The notes: generated by a model not told the origin, from the sequence alone. A DNA stretch of 64,000 bases from Monoplex corrugatus (GCA_030674185.1 JAPXFY010000031.1:102550-166549), one strand, 5' to 3'. Counted from the first letter of the stretch, positions 34,430 through 44,895 are shown. A program made the numbers and translations.

Positions 34430-34735
34430 GCTCTCTGTCTCTCTCTTCTCTCTTTCTTTTTCTTTCTCAATCTCTCTCTCAGTTTCTCTTTTTCTCTCTT
34501 TCTGTCTCTCTCTTTCTCAATCTCTCTCTCAGTCTCTCTCTCACTCTCTCTCAATCTCTCTATCTCTGTCAATCTTTCAATCTTTCTCTTTTTCTTTCTC
34601 TCTCAATCTATGTCAATCTCTCGCTCGCTCTCTGTCTCTCTCTATCTCAATCTCTCTCTCTCTATCTCAATCTCTCTCTCTCTTGCCCTGTCTGTCTCTG
34701 TCTTTCCTCCCTCCCTCCCTCCCTCCCTCCAGCTA
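34430..34735. repeat. CT-rich low-complexity tract
   Basis: (TCTC)n mixed with TCAATC and ending in (CCCT)n. It lies in the putative intron between candidate exons E1 and E2. Confidence 0.85.
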
Positions 34736-35005
34736 CTAACATTGTTGTTACATTATTCATTATTGTTGCTAATGTCAGGGGTTGACGTGTATATTGACAT
34801 GTGTTTTGCGTTTTTGAAAAACGAATGAGCAATTGGGAGACATGTAGATGTGATTATTTTACCACAACTCATTTAAATACAAGCTGTTTCCCATTTTAGG
34901 TGTTAGGTTTTATTGTGGTTTTTCATGCTCATATGTTGTGTGTAGAGGAGCAAGGACTAGCTGTAAGACTGGTCCAGTGGGACCTTTTACTACTGTCCTT
35001 GAATT

Positions 35006-35168
35006 TTAACCCTTTGACTCCTGCACCCTTCCACCAACTGTAAAAACTTAACCCTTTGACTCCCTCACTGTAACCAGGGTGAGGGAGTCAAGGGTTAAGT
35101 TTTTGTTTTGCTAGCGTGGTTGACCATGCAGGTTGCTGGTGGACAGGGTGCAAGAGTCGAAGGGTTAA
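35006..35168 (-). mobile_element. piggyBac-like composite MITE, copy 4, inverted
   Basis: TTAACCCTTTGACTCC and its complement at the ends. Here the short arm is on the left and the long arm (TTTGTTTTGCTAGCGTGG) on the right, the reverse of copies 1-3, so it sits in the opposite orientation. The inner hairpin is shortened (about 35048-35098). Confidence 0.8.
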
Positions 35169-35214
35169 AATGTTTTGCTTTGCTAGCATGGTTGACCATG
35201 CAGGATGCAGAAAC

Positions 35215-35384
35215 CTCTGTCTCTCTTGTCTCTCTCGCTCTGTCTCTGTCTCTCTTTGTCTGTCTGTCTCTGTCTCTCTCTCTCTGTGTCTGTCTCTGCC
35301 TCTCTCTGTCTGGCTGTTTGTCTCTCTCTGTCTCTGTCTCTCTCTGTCTCTGTCTCTCTGTCTGTCTGTCTCTCTTTCTCTCTC

Positions 35385-35415
<31 letters not shown>

Positions 35416-35435
35416 GTCTGCCTGTCTTTGTCTCT
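35215..35435. repeat. (TCTG)n-rich tract
   Basis: CTCTGTCTCTGTCTGTCTG-type sequence, with open frames on both strands from repeat structure only. Confidence 0.88.
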
Positions 35436-35766
35436 CCCTGGTTTGGTTTGGTTTTGTCTGTTCCCCTCCTCACATGTGTTCTCTGTCCTTCACACACACA
35501 GCACACACTTTGTCTGTCATTTCACTTCTGTCATACACACACACACAGTCTGGTTCTGTTGCTGTGAACATCCTCTGACTGATGTCTGACATGTCTTCTT
35601 CAACATATTGCTGTTGATTTTGAATTTTTGTATTTAGACTCCATTTCTGTCATCTAACTGAAATGTTTGTATGTGCATGCATGCATGCGTGTCTGTGTGT
35701 GTGTGTGAGAGAGAGAGTTATTGTGAGCAAGCGAGCTAGCAGTGTGTGAGTATGTGTGCGTACATG

Positions 35767-35768
35767 CA

Positions 35769-35840
<72 letters not shown>
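35767..35840. repeat. (GT)n microsatellite, upstream of candidate exon E2
   Basis: About 33 GT dinucleotides directly before AATTACAG. If E2 is real, this tract takes the place of a pyrimidine tract at its acceptor. A shorter GT and GA tract lies at 35694-35717. Confidence 0.93.
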
Positions 35841-35843
<3 letters not shown>

Positions 35844-35848
35844 TACAG

Positions 35849-36004
35849 ATCTGATGTACAAGGCAGTTGTGGCTGCGCAGAACAACAGACGATTTGTAAA
35901 CGCACACATGAATATAACCATTTTGACCCGTTTTGATGAAAACGCTGAAACGTCACACAGACAGACAGACAGAGTTGCGCAAGATGTCGGAAGGATGATC
36001 AAGG
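35849..36004 (+). CDS. Candidate internal exon E2 (156 nt, phase 1-1)
   Basis: Begins after AATTACAG. The first two bases AT join the final G of E1 to make GAT, then the frame reads LMYKAVVAAQNNRRF, later NAHMNITILTRFDENAE and finally VAQDVGRMIK, with one base left. There is no stop in this frame and the peptide looks like ordinary globular, partly helical protein. The donor (AAGG then GTCACA) is weak, which is the main doubt. 156 nt is a multiple of three and the phase matches E1 and E3. I cannot name the family. Confidence 0.45.
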
Positions 36005-36085
36005 GTCACACCTCACCTCACCTCTCTTCCTCCCTTGCCGGGATCAGCTGTAGAAGCCACGCGTGACATCACAAGTTTTCTCCAG

Positions 36086-36160
36086 GTAACACGACTGAGA
36101 CATCTGTGGGCAACCTCCTGGATCTTCAGACCACAGACTTCAGCAATGTTGTTGAAACAG
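36086..36160 (+). CDS. Candidate internal exon E3 (75 nt, phase 1-1)
   Basis: The acceptor is ACAAGTTTTCTCCAG and the donor is CAG followed by GTGTGT. The two leading bases GT complete a Gly codon with the G left by E2. The frame then reads NTTETSVGNLLDLQTTDF and ends NVVET plus one base. Again a symmetric phase-1 exon. Only 81 bases separate it from E2, a short intron with a CT-rich middle. A LINE relic on the other strand follows about 10 bases later. Confidence 0.42.
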
Positions 36161-36169
36161 GTGTGTGGT

Positions 36170-36762
36170 CATCCCTTTCTTCTCCTTGCCTCAACTTTCC
36201 CCTGCAGGAGCGTTGATATCAAATCTGTTTTGGTGTTTTCTGAACGCATGACCTACATATTTCAGCTTTCTTTTGTTGATCTCTGTCGGCAGCTGACACC
36301 TGACATTCAGTTCTTTACCACTCTATCGTTTGTTCTTCTGTCTGCCCATTCCACTCTGAGAAGTCATCTATAGAGCCACATTTCTGCTGCATTGATTGTA
36401 TGTTCTTCGTCTTAATGTCCAGGCTTTGCAACCAGACATTAAAACGGGCCAAATAAAAAAATTCAGGATTCTTAGCTTTAAATCTCAGGAAGCCCCCTGT
36501 CTTTCCATATGTTGTTTAACTGGACCATTTTTTGTTTTGCCATGCCATTTCTTGTTTTCACATCTTTGGTGCAGGAGCCATCATTTGCTGTTACAGATCC
36601 TAGATACTTGAAATGTTGGACAGGAGTCCCACATGATCTTAGCAGTTTGGGTACAAATCTTTCTTTTCTGTCATTTCCTACTTTTTTAAAGAATAGATTT
36701 AAATGTTCATAAAGATGATTTAGTTGCTTGCTTTGTTGTTTTTGATGCCTACAGTGGTACAA
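36170..36762 (-). pseudogene. LINE fragment (family C), frameshifted
   Basis: Minus-strand frames in order give LNLFFKKVGNDRKERFVP, FKYLGSVTANDGSCTKD, then after a frame change SGCKAWTL, AAEMW and LLRVEWADRRTND. This is the same C-terminal region as the family B LINE but clearly different in sequence, so it is a second LINE family. Several frame breaks make it an old relic. Confidence 0.78.
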
Positions 36763-36848
36763 TTTTGATAGCTACAAATAAAACAAGAGTAGGCAGCAAA
36801 AGTGTATTGAATGCATGAAAATTACAAATAATAAAGTATTTTACCTCA

Positions 36849-36899
36849 CTGCCTGCCTGTCCTGCCTGCCTGCCCTGCCTGCCTGGCTACCTGTCTGTT

Positions 36900-36930
<31 letters not shown>

Positions 36931-37500
36931 TTTCCTGCCTGTCTACCTGCCTGTACCTGCCTGCCTCTGCCTGCCTGTCTACCTGCCTGCCTGCCTGCCT
37001 GCTACCTGCCTGCCTGCCTGCCTGCCTGCCTTCCTGCCTGCCTGCCTTCCTGCCTGCCTGCCTTCCTGCCTGCCTTCCTTCCTGCCTGTATACCTGCCTG
37101 TCTACCTGCCTGCCTGCCTGCCTGCCTGCCTTCCTGCCTGCCTGCCTGCCTTCCTGCCTGCTTATACCTGCCTGCCTGCCTGGCTACCTGTCTGTTTGCC
37201 TGCCTGCCTGCCTGCCTGTTTTCCTGCCTGTCTACCTGCCTGCCTGCCTGCACCTGCCTGTCTACCTGCCTGCCTACCTGCCTGTCTACTGCCTGCTATT
37301 TTCCTGCCTGCCTTCCTGCCTGCCTGCCTTCCTGCCTGCCTGCCTGCCTTCCTTCCTGCCTGTATACCTGCCTGCCTGCCTGTCTACCTGCCTGCCTGCC
37401 TGCCTGCCTGTCTACCTTCCTGCCTACCTGCCTGCCTGCCTGCCTGCCTGACTGTCTACCTGCCTGTCTACCTGTCTGTCTGTCTGCCAGTCTGCCTATC
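36849..37500. repeat. (CCTG)n tetranucleotide tract, about 650 bp
   Basis: Nearly continuous CCTGCCTG with TACC, TTCC and GTCT interruptions. The 248-codon open frame consists of Cys/Leu/Pro/Ala repeats and is not coding. Confidence 0.96.
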
Positions 37501-37559
37501 TGTCTTTATTTGCAAATGCAAAAGTATCCTTGGAGAAAGCAAATCATCTGTTACTTGGT

Positions 37560-37854
37560 AGATTTGAATGTTGAATTGTGCAGTCTCAGTACAAATCAAC
37601 ACAAAAAAATCACTTTTATTGATTGGTAGATTTGAATGTTGAATTGTGCAGTACTATCAGACAAACAAACGAAATTATCACATTATTGATTGGTAGATTT
37701 GAATGTTGAATTGTGCAGTACTATCAGACAAAACAAATCACTTATTGATTGGTAGATTTGAATGTTGAATTGTGCAGTACTATCAGACAAAACAAATCAC
37801 TTATTGATTGGTAGATTTGAATGTTGAATTGTGCAGTATAGTACTATCAGACAA
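37560..37854. repeat. 59-bp minisatellite, left part (about 5 copies)
   Basis: ATTGATTGGTAGATTTGAAT followed by GTTGAATTGTGCAGTACTAT and CAGACAAAACAAATCACTT. It stops at the left end of a TIR transposon and resumes after it. Confidence 0.93.
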
Positions 37855-39750
37855 CTGTCATTCTTTGCTAGTGGTCACTAAAATGTGGAACATGACCAAC
37901 AATTTTAAACACTTACAATGAAGCTGTTATTTGGTGTTATCATACCTATATCTTTAGTCTTTTATAAATTTGCAAAAAGGGTAGCAGCAGCTAACAAGGT
38001 TTGAATGCAACAGGGTAATTAACATTTCTACTCAAAAAAAGGTAACGCACATTACACTGGGACACTAACTTGGATAAAACTAGAGATGTTATTGTAATAT
38101 TTACTTACTTTTGATTTGAAGTTGTAAAGGATGTTGTATGAAAGGTTTGATGAATAATTTGTTCATTTTGGTTTACATCTAATACTTCAATAACTGGCAT
38201 AGCACACGGGACACTGTAACATGAGTGACCTACTCATTTATATTTTTCACAGTGCACACAAAAATAACAGTATTTCAATCATTTTCACACACATGTACAA
38301 TGCAAGAACAGCATCATTCTCACAAACTTTTATTTCCCAACAGCCAAATACAGAGGAGTTGTGCAAATGTTTTTTCCAAAGGTAACTGTTACATGGGACA
38401 CAAACAAGAATGCATAAAAAACAAAAAACAAGTTTTGTCCTTCTATGTCTTTTAGTTGAAAGTGAAAGCCAGGTGTCTTCCAGGCACAAGACTTGGTCAC
38501 AGTTGGTGGTGGCACAATGTCTTTGATTTGGGATGTGGGATGTGGCCTGGTCTTCCCAAACGAAGACACCCTCCTTCTTGACCAAGTAGTGAAGCAGGCA
38601 GTCACTGCCCTCCTCCATGTCAACAACCTTTAGAACCTGACAAAAAGACATAACAAAAAAAGTCAGAAGTGAGACATGTTTTTCTTTTACCGGTCGATGT
38701 AAAATGTCTTTATCAGATCAGTGTCCCTTGAAACAGAGCTTCCAAAGGATTCATGACAACAGAAGACAAAGTTAAACTTAGTATCTAAGCTCAAGTTAAA
38801 ACTACAAAATGGACCATGCACAAGCACTCTTTAGATCACTATCAGACACAACAGGCTTTTTGCAGTAACTGGCGTATCATGGGACAACAGACAACAAAGC
38901 TTGAGGCACAGTGCCTTTTGTACTTAAGTGGTATTGAGCCAGAAATAAAAATATCAGCAACACTATTTGGTGAATAATCATCTAAAATCACTTTCCTTAC
39001 CTTCAAACTCCGAAGATTGTTCACAAACCCTTAGAACAGGCGATATCGCTGATACAAACAGCGAATCGACGATCGACAACGTTTGTGGTAACTGCGTTTC
39101 TGATTACACAAACATGGGACACGTCGCGGTTTTTGTGTCCCCATGACCCACAGAGTTCGCATTTTCACAGGAAACGTCATCAATCAGTGCATAAGAGCAA
39201 AGGTCACTTACACTAAAGTGTTTGAAGTGAACTTTCGAAGCGTGTGGTGGAAAACGGTCTTAGAAGTTTTGAGGTAACTGTCGTTTCATTTGGGACACCG
39301 TGAAAAATATCCGTTCCAATTCAAGTAGGAATGTAAAATCGTTCTAAAAATCACATTAGAATTAATTACTGTGAAACGAACTTGGATGCTGTGTGCACGG
39401 GATACGCCATGTAACGCGGTTACCGTAATTTTTGTTGTCCGAATTAAAAAGCCAGAGTAAAAATTTGATAATTTTAATCATTTGAACCGCTTATTAAGCT
39501 TATTGTAGTGACATAAGTACGTTAATTTAGTTAAATGATTGACATACTATGTTGAAAACACACTTTTGAAAAAGTCAGGTTCGCCATGTCATAAAATCAG
39601 ACGCCATTTTGACCACTATTTTTGCATTTTGTTTTCATTTTCTCTAAAAATGTTCGCACTACAATATCAACCTTGCTCATGCTGTTTCTTTATTATTTCG
39701 CCAAGACAATCACATTCATTTCACTCGTGACCACTAACAAAGAATGACAG
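37855..39750 (-). mobile_element. 1896-bp TIR DNA transposon inserted in a minisatellite
   Basis: The left terminus CTGTCATTCTTTGCTAGTGG(TCAC) and the right terminus are inverted copies over 24 bp with one mismatch. ACAA flanks both ends (37851-37854 and 39751-39754) and fits a 4-bp target duplication of the array sequence CAGACAAAACAAATC. The interior is unlike its surroundings: no tandem repeats, several copies of a TGGGACAC motif, and a spliced minus-strand gene relic. I cannot assign a superfamily from the TIR alone. Confidence 0.85.
38440..39031 (-). pseudogene. Transposon-encoded protein, C-terminal exons, frameshifted
   Basis: On the minus strand a short exon ending LRSLK has donor GTAAGG at 39000. 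An intron runs to the acceptor TCTTTTTGTCAG, and the next exon starts at 38636 in the same frame (VLKVVDMEEGSDCLLHYLVK, then KEGVFVWED). Further on, the protein-like reading moves to another frame (DIVPPPTVTKSCAWK, then PGFHFQLKD), so one indel breaks it. The pattern of FVW, then HIP, DIVPPP and FHF resembles C-terminal segments of proteins carried by animal DNA transposons, but I cannot name the family. No catalytic domain is seen. Confidence 0.5.
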
Positions 39751-39754
39751 ACAA

Positions 39755-40530
39755 AACAAATCACTGATTGATTGGTAGATTGAATGTTGAATTGTGCGTC
39801 AGTAATCAGACAACAATCATGATTGATGTAGATTTGAATGTTGAATTGTGCAGTACAGTATTATCAGACAAAACAAATCACTGATTGATTGGTAGATTTG
39901 AATGTTGAATTGTGCAGTACAGTATTATCAGACAAAACAAATCACTGATTGATTGGCAGATTTGAATGTTGAATTGTGCAGCACAATACTATCAGACAAA
40001 ACAAATCACTGATTGATTGGTAGATTTGAATGTTGAATTGTGCAGTACAATACTATCAGACAAAACAAATCACTGATTGATTGGTAGATTTGAATGTTGA
40101 ATTGTGCATTACTATCAAAGTAAATTATTTATTGATTGGTAGATTTGAATGTTGAATTGTGCAGCACAATACTATCAGACAAAACAAATCACTGATTGAT
40201 TGGTAGATTTGAATGTTGAATTGTGCAGCACAATACTATCAGACAAAACAAATCACTGATTGATTGGTAGATTTGAATGTTGAATTGTGCAGCACAATAC
40301 TATCAGACAAAACAAATCACTTATTGATTGGTAGATTTGAATGTTGAATTTTGCATACATACTATCAGACAAAACAAATACTATGATTGTAGATTTGAAT
40401 GTGAATTGCATTACTATCAACAATACTTATTGATTGGTAGATTTGAATGTTGAATTGTGCAGTACAATACTATCAGACAAAACAAATCACTGATTGATTG
40501 GTAGATTTGAATGTTGAATTGTGCAGTCAA
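39755..40530. repeat. 59-64-bp minisatellite, right part (about 12.5 copies)
   Basis: Same unit as before the transposon but mostly the 64-bp form with CAGCACAATACTATC or CAGTACAATACTATC. Base losses cluster at 40360-40430. An isolated half unit occurs at 42270-42298. Confidence 0.93.
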
Positions 40531-41080
40531 CAATGGTTTGTTTCATTTTGTCCTTCCAACACACCTGTAAACCCGTGGAAACAGGTGGCCATGACAACAG
40601 GACATGAAGGAGCACAGTGTGGGAAGTTGTTCACATTACTGTGTCAGTCAGACTGGGGATGTTAATGACGATGCTGTGCTGTTGTTTTATGGATTTAAAC
40701 TGTGTGACAGAGTTGTACCCTGTGCTTTCTTTAATAAGGTATCTGGTGTCTACCAGACTCAAGAGATACAGTGACCTGTGGTGTTGGGTCATAAAAGGTG
40801 AGCTACACCCTTAATGATGCAGCCACACAGTGGAGGAGACTCGAATGTGAGGTCCAGTGAGCCCAGGAAACCTATGGCAAGCTCAGATTTGGTTAGGTAA
40901 AAAAAAATCCTTAAGTGCCCTTTTGTTTTGTTTTGTCTTTTTTGTTTTGTTTTCTTTTTTGTTTTGTTTTGTTTGACCGATTTTAGTTGGAAGCCATGAC
41001 CTTGCTTGACTTTAAATGCTGTAACTGTTATGTCCATGTGCAACAGTGAAAGCTGGTGAGTAAAAGAGGAGGGGAGAGAG
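40531..41080. other. Unique sequence, no gene supported
   Basis: About 550 bp with a TTTTG-rich stretch at 40918-40975. Splice-like sites exist, but none joins in phase with the candidate exons E1-E3. Confidence 0.45.
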
Positions 41081-41083
41081 AGA

Positions 41084-41358
41084 GTGTGTGTCTGTGTTGT
41101 GTGTGTGTTTGTGTTTTGTGTGTGTGTTGTGTTGTATGTGTGGTGTGTTTGTGTGTTGTGTTGTGTGTGTGTTTGTGTTTGTGTTTGTGTTGTGTGTGTG
41201 TTGTGTGTGTGTGTGTGTTGTGTGTTGTGTGTTGTGGTGTTGTGTGTGTGTGTGATGTGTGTGTGTGTGTGTTGTTGTTGTGTGTGTGTTGTGTGTTGTT
41301 GTTGTGTGTGTGTTGTGTGTGTGTGTGTGTGTGTGTTGTGTGTGTGTGTGTGTGTGTG

Positions 41359-41395
<37 letters not shown>

Positions 41396-41487
41396 GTGTG
41401 TGGGGTCTGTGTGTTTGTTTGTTGTGTGTGTGTGTTGTGTTGTGTGTGTGTTGTGTTGTGTGTGTGTTGTGTTGTGTGTGTGTTGTG

Positions 41488-41565
<78 letters not shown>

Positions 41566-41602
41566 TTGTGTTGTGGTGTGTGTTGTGTTGTGGTGTGTGT
41601 GG

Positions 41603-41655
<53 letters not shown>

Positions 41656-41697
41656 TTGTGTGTGTGTTGTGTTGTGTTGTGTTTGTGTGTGTGTGTG
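41084..41697. repeat. Long compound (GT)n/(GTT) microsatellite, about 610 bp
   Basis: GT runs broken by TTGTGTTGTG and GGTGTG. Long frames on both strands encode only Cys/Val or Thr/His runs. Confidence 0.96.
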
Positions 41698-41836
41698 TAA
41701 CAGACCTGATGTGCAAGTTGTAGGAGTGTGCTGAACACAGTGGAAACCTGTAGACAGGTATGAGTGTCCCCATTTTCAGTTTCATTGGATCAAAAATAAA
41801 TGAGAAAAGTATCACAGTTTTATTTTGTCTCCACAG

Positions 41837-41866
41837 AATATCAGATCACATCTGTGTTTGTGATAC
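41837..41866 (+). CDS. Possible 30-nt micro-exon (phase 1-1)
   Basis: A strong acceptor TTTTATTTTGTCTCCACAG precedes AATATCAGATC. With two leading bases and one trailing base the frame reads YQITSVFVI, then a weak donor GTGTAT. The phase matches E3 and the next candidate exon. Very short, so mostly circumstantial. Confidence 0.22.
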
Positions 41867-41958
41867 GTGTATGGATTTAGAAGAGATTGTTTTAATTGTG
41901 CAAAATATATACCACCGTATGTTTTGGTCTCGCATAGTTTGCAGTATTTCTTTTTCAG

Positions 41959-42005
41959 AAGTAGCAGTTAACGATGATTGGCACCGCTCAGCTGTTGTGA
42001 AGTGA
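41959..42005 (+). CDS. Possible terminal exon (phase 1, stop)
   Basis: A strong acceptor TATTTCTTTTTCAG precedes AAGTAGCAG. In phase 1 the frame reads VAVNDDWHRSAVVK followed by TGA at 42003. It could close the E1-E3 reading frame. No polyadenylation signal of standard form is seen just downstream. The distance from E3 (5.8 kb, with a transposon and repeats in between) is compatible with an intron but proves nothing. Confidence 0.25.
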
Positions 42006-42228
42006 CTTGTCATCTGCGCAGTCTTCTCTGGTGAGTGGCTTCACAGTGACCAGTCATGTCTAGCTCCTGTGGTCTTCTTGGTACTTTGACTGAATGACCC
42101 ACTTTCTACCGCTCAGCCGCTGTGAAGAGACTTAAAGTCGTCTGTTCAGTCTTCTTTGGTGAGTGGCCTTACAGCACCTTGTCATTGCTAACTCGTATGG
42201 TCTTCTCGGTACTTTGACGTAATCCCCA
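41985..42228. repeat. Tandem duplication of about 120 bp
   Basis: ACCGCTCAGC through CTTGGTACTTTGAC (41985-42090) is repeated, diverged, at 42110-42225 with shared GTCTTCTTTGGTGAGTGGC. Confidence 0.8.
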
Positions 42229-42295
42229 TTTACCCACCCCCTGGCTGTGAATAGTATCCCCACTTTCTAGAAAGTATTGATTGGTAGATTTGAAT

Positions 42296-43218
42296 GTTGG
42301 CTTTCGATCGGGTAAGACATGAAGAATTGATCAACCAACTAGAAAGACTCAATATTGATGGAAAAGATCTACGAATAATCAGAAATATGTATTGGGAACA
42401 AACGCTGCAATGAGAACAAAATACGATATAAGCTCTTTCCAAAACATCAAAAGAGGAGTCAGACAGGGTTGTGTTTTGTCACCAGATCTGTTTTCACTTT
42501 ACAGCGAAAACATCATGAGAAACCTAGAAAAAGACCCTGGATTGAAGGTTTTGGGGGAAAAATGATAACATTTGATACGCAGATGACACCATGCTAATTG
42601 CAGAAAATGAAAGGGACCTACAAAACCTTGTGAATATACTAGAAATAGAAAGCAAAGTTAAGAGGTTGGAACTAAACAGCAGGAAGACTGAAGTCATGGT
42701 GATCAGTAAAAAACATGAAATCCCCTCATGCAAAATAACAGCAAACGGCACAACTTTGAGACAGGTTGATAAGTTTAAATACCTGGGAACGATCATTTCA
42801 CCAGACGGCAGATGCACATCAGAAATAGCCAGCAGAATCGGCCAAGCCAAAACAACATTGAAGAAGATGAAAAGTGTTCTTACCAACAAATGCCTATCAA
42901 TTAACATCAGGAAGAGAGTTCTTGAATGTTATATAGAACCAATACTGTTGTACGGTTGCGAGGCATGGACAGTCAATAAGCAAAGCCAGAACAAGACTGA
43001 GGCAGCTGAGATGTGGTTTCTAAGAAGACTGTTGAGAGTTCCATGGACAGCAAAGAAAACAAACAAGACAGTCTTGATGGAGGCAGACACAACAAGATCA
43101 TTCATAAGGAAGATTAGGAAAAGACAGGCAACATTTATAGGCCATTTTATGAGGAAAGGGGAATTGGAGCACCTGGTCACAACAGGAAAGCTGGAGGGAA
43201 AGAGAGCACCGGGTGGAT
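42296..43218 (+). pseudogene. LINE fragment (family B), copy 4, plus strand
   Basis: Begins within RT motif A (GCTTTCGATCGGG, reading AFDRVRHEELINQLE) and continues through GVRQGCVLSP-like motif B, YADDT (with a frame break) and the C-terminal region. An open stretch at 42591-43220 gives FKYLGTIISPDGRCTSEI, YGCEAWTVNKQS and FIGHFMRKGELEHLVT. It is cut at the 3' end at the RAPG codons, so it is truncated at both ends. Half a unit of the 59-bp minisatellite is joined directly to its left end. Confidence 0.88.
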
Positions 43219-43389
43219 AAGAGTCGGGAGTGACATTACTAGCGCTGGCGATCGTAAAAACGAAAGTACTGCTGCTCCTGGTGTGTTGTAAAGTATACTA
43301 AACAAGAAAATATATAGTGTTGTGGGGTTTTCTGGGCTGGATGAAGAGATATGAATTTCACCTCTTTATTTACACTTTGGCACTGAAAG

Positions 43390-44895
43390 GGTTAATAATA
43401 ATAATAACTGGACTGTATGAATTTGTGTGTGGCGACGGGAGCAGTGTGTGTGAGTGACCAGGATCAGTGACATTAACAACAATAATAACTGGACTGAATG
43501 ATGTTGATAGTGGTGATGGGAGCAGTGTGTGTGAGTGACCAGGATCAGTAACATTAACAACAACAATAATAACTGGACTGAATGATGTTGATAGTGGTGA
43601 TGGGAGCAGTGTGTGTGAGTGACCAGGATCAGTGACATTAACAACAACAATAATAACTGGACAGAATGATGTTGATAGTGGTGATGGGAGCAGTGTGTGT
43701 GAGTGACCAGGATCAGTGACATTAACAACAATAATAACTGGACAGAATGATGTTGATAGTGGTGATGGGAGCAGTGTGTGTGAGTGACCAGGATCAGTGA
43801 CATTAACAACAATAATAACTGGACAGAATGATGTTGATAGTGGTGATGGGAGCAGTGTGTGTGAGTGACCAGGATCAGTGACATTAACAACAATAATAAC
43901 TGGACTGAATGATGTTGATAGTGGTGATGGGAGCAGTGTGTGTGAGTGACCAGGATCAGTGACATTAACAACAACAACAATAATAACTGGACAGAATGAT
44001 GTTGATAGTGGTGATGGGAGCAGTGTGTGTGAGTGACCAGGATCAGTGACATTAACAACAATAATAACTGGACAGAATGATGTTGATAGTGGTGATGGGA
44101 GCAGTGTGTGTGAGTGACCAGGTTCAGTGACATTAACAACAACAACAACAATAATAACTGGACAGAATGATGTTGATAGTGGTGATGGGAGCAGTGTGTG
44201 TGAGTGACCAGGTTCAGTGACATTAACAACAACAACAACAATAATAACTGGACAGAATGATGTTGATAGTGGTGATGGGAGCAGTGTGTGTGAGTGACCA
44301 GGATCAGTGACATTAACAACAACAATAATAACTGGACTGAATGATGTTGATAGTGGTGATGGGAGCAGTGTGTGTGAGTGACCAGGTTCAGTGACATTAA
44401 CAACAACAACAACAATAATAACTGGACAGAATGATGTTGATAGTGGTGATGGGAGCAGTGTGTGTGAGTGACCAGGATCAGTGACATTAACAACAACAAC
44501 AATAATAATGGACTGAATGATGTTGATAGTGGTGATGGGAGCAGTGTGTGTGAGTGACCAGGATCAGTGACATTAACAACAACAATAATAAGTGGACTGA
44601 ATGATGTTGATAGTGGTGATGGGAGCAGTGTGTGTGAGTGACCAGGATCAGTGACATTAACAACAATAATAACTGGACAGAATGATGTTGATAGTGGTGA
44701 TGGGAGCAGTGTGTGTGAGTGACCAGGTTCAGTGACATTAACAACAACAATAATAACTGGACTGAATGATGTTGATAGTGGTGATGGGAGCAGTGTGTGT
44801 GAGTGACCAGGTTCAGTGACATTAACAACAATAATAATAACTGGACTGAATGATGTTGATAGTGGTGATGGGAGCAGTGTGTGTGAGTGACCTGG
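43390..44895. repeat. 81-bp minisatellite with AAC expansion, about 18 copies
   Basis: The unit is ACATTAACAACAATAATAAC, then TGGACAGAATGATGTTGATA and GTGGTGATGGGAGCAGTG. Copies differ by whole AAC triplets. 81 and its three-base variants leave a 521-codon minus-strand frame open, but the peptide reading changes frame partway, so selection on a protein is unlikely. Confidence 0.95.

Noticed and set aside
36815..37561. 248-codon Leu/Pro/Cys/Ala frame
   Set aside because: Translation of a CCTG tetranucleotide tract. The other strand is also open.
41012..41815. Thr/His and Cys/Val frames over 200 codons
   Set aside because: Translation of a GT microsatellite on both strands.
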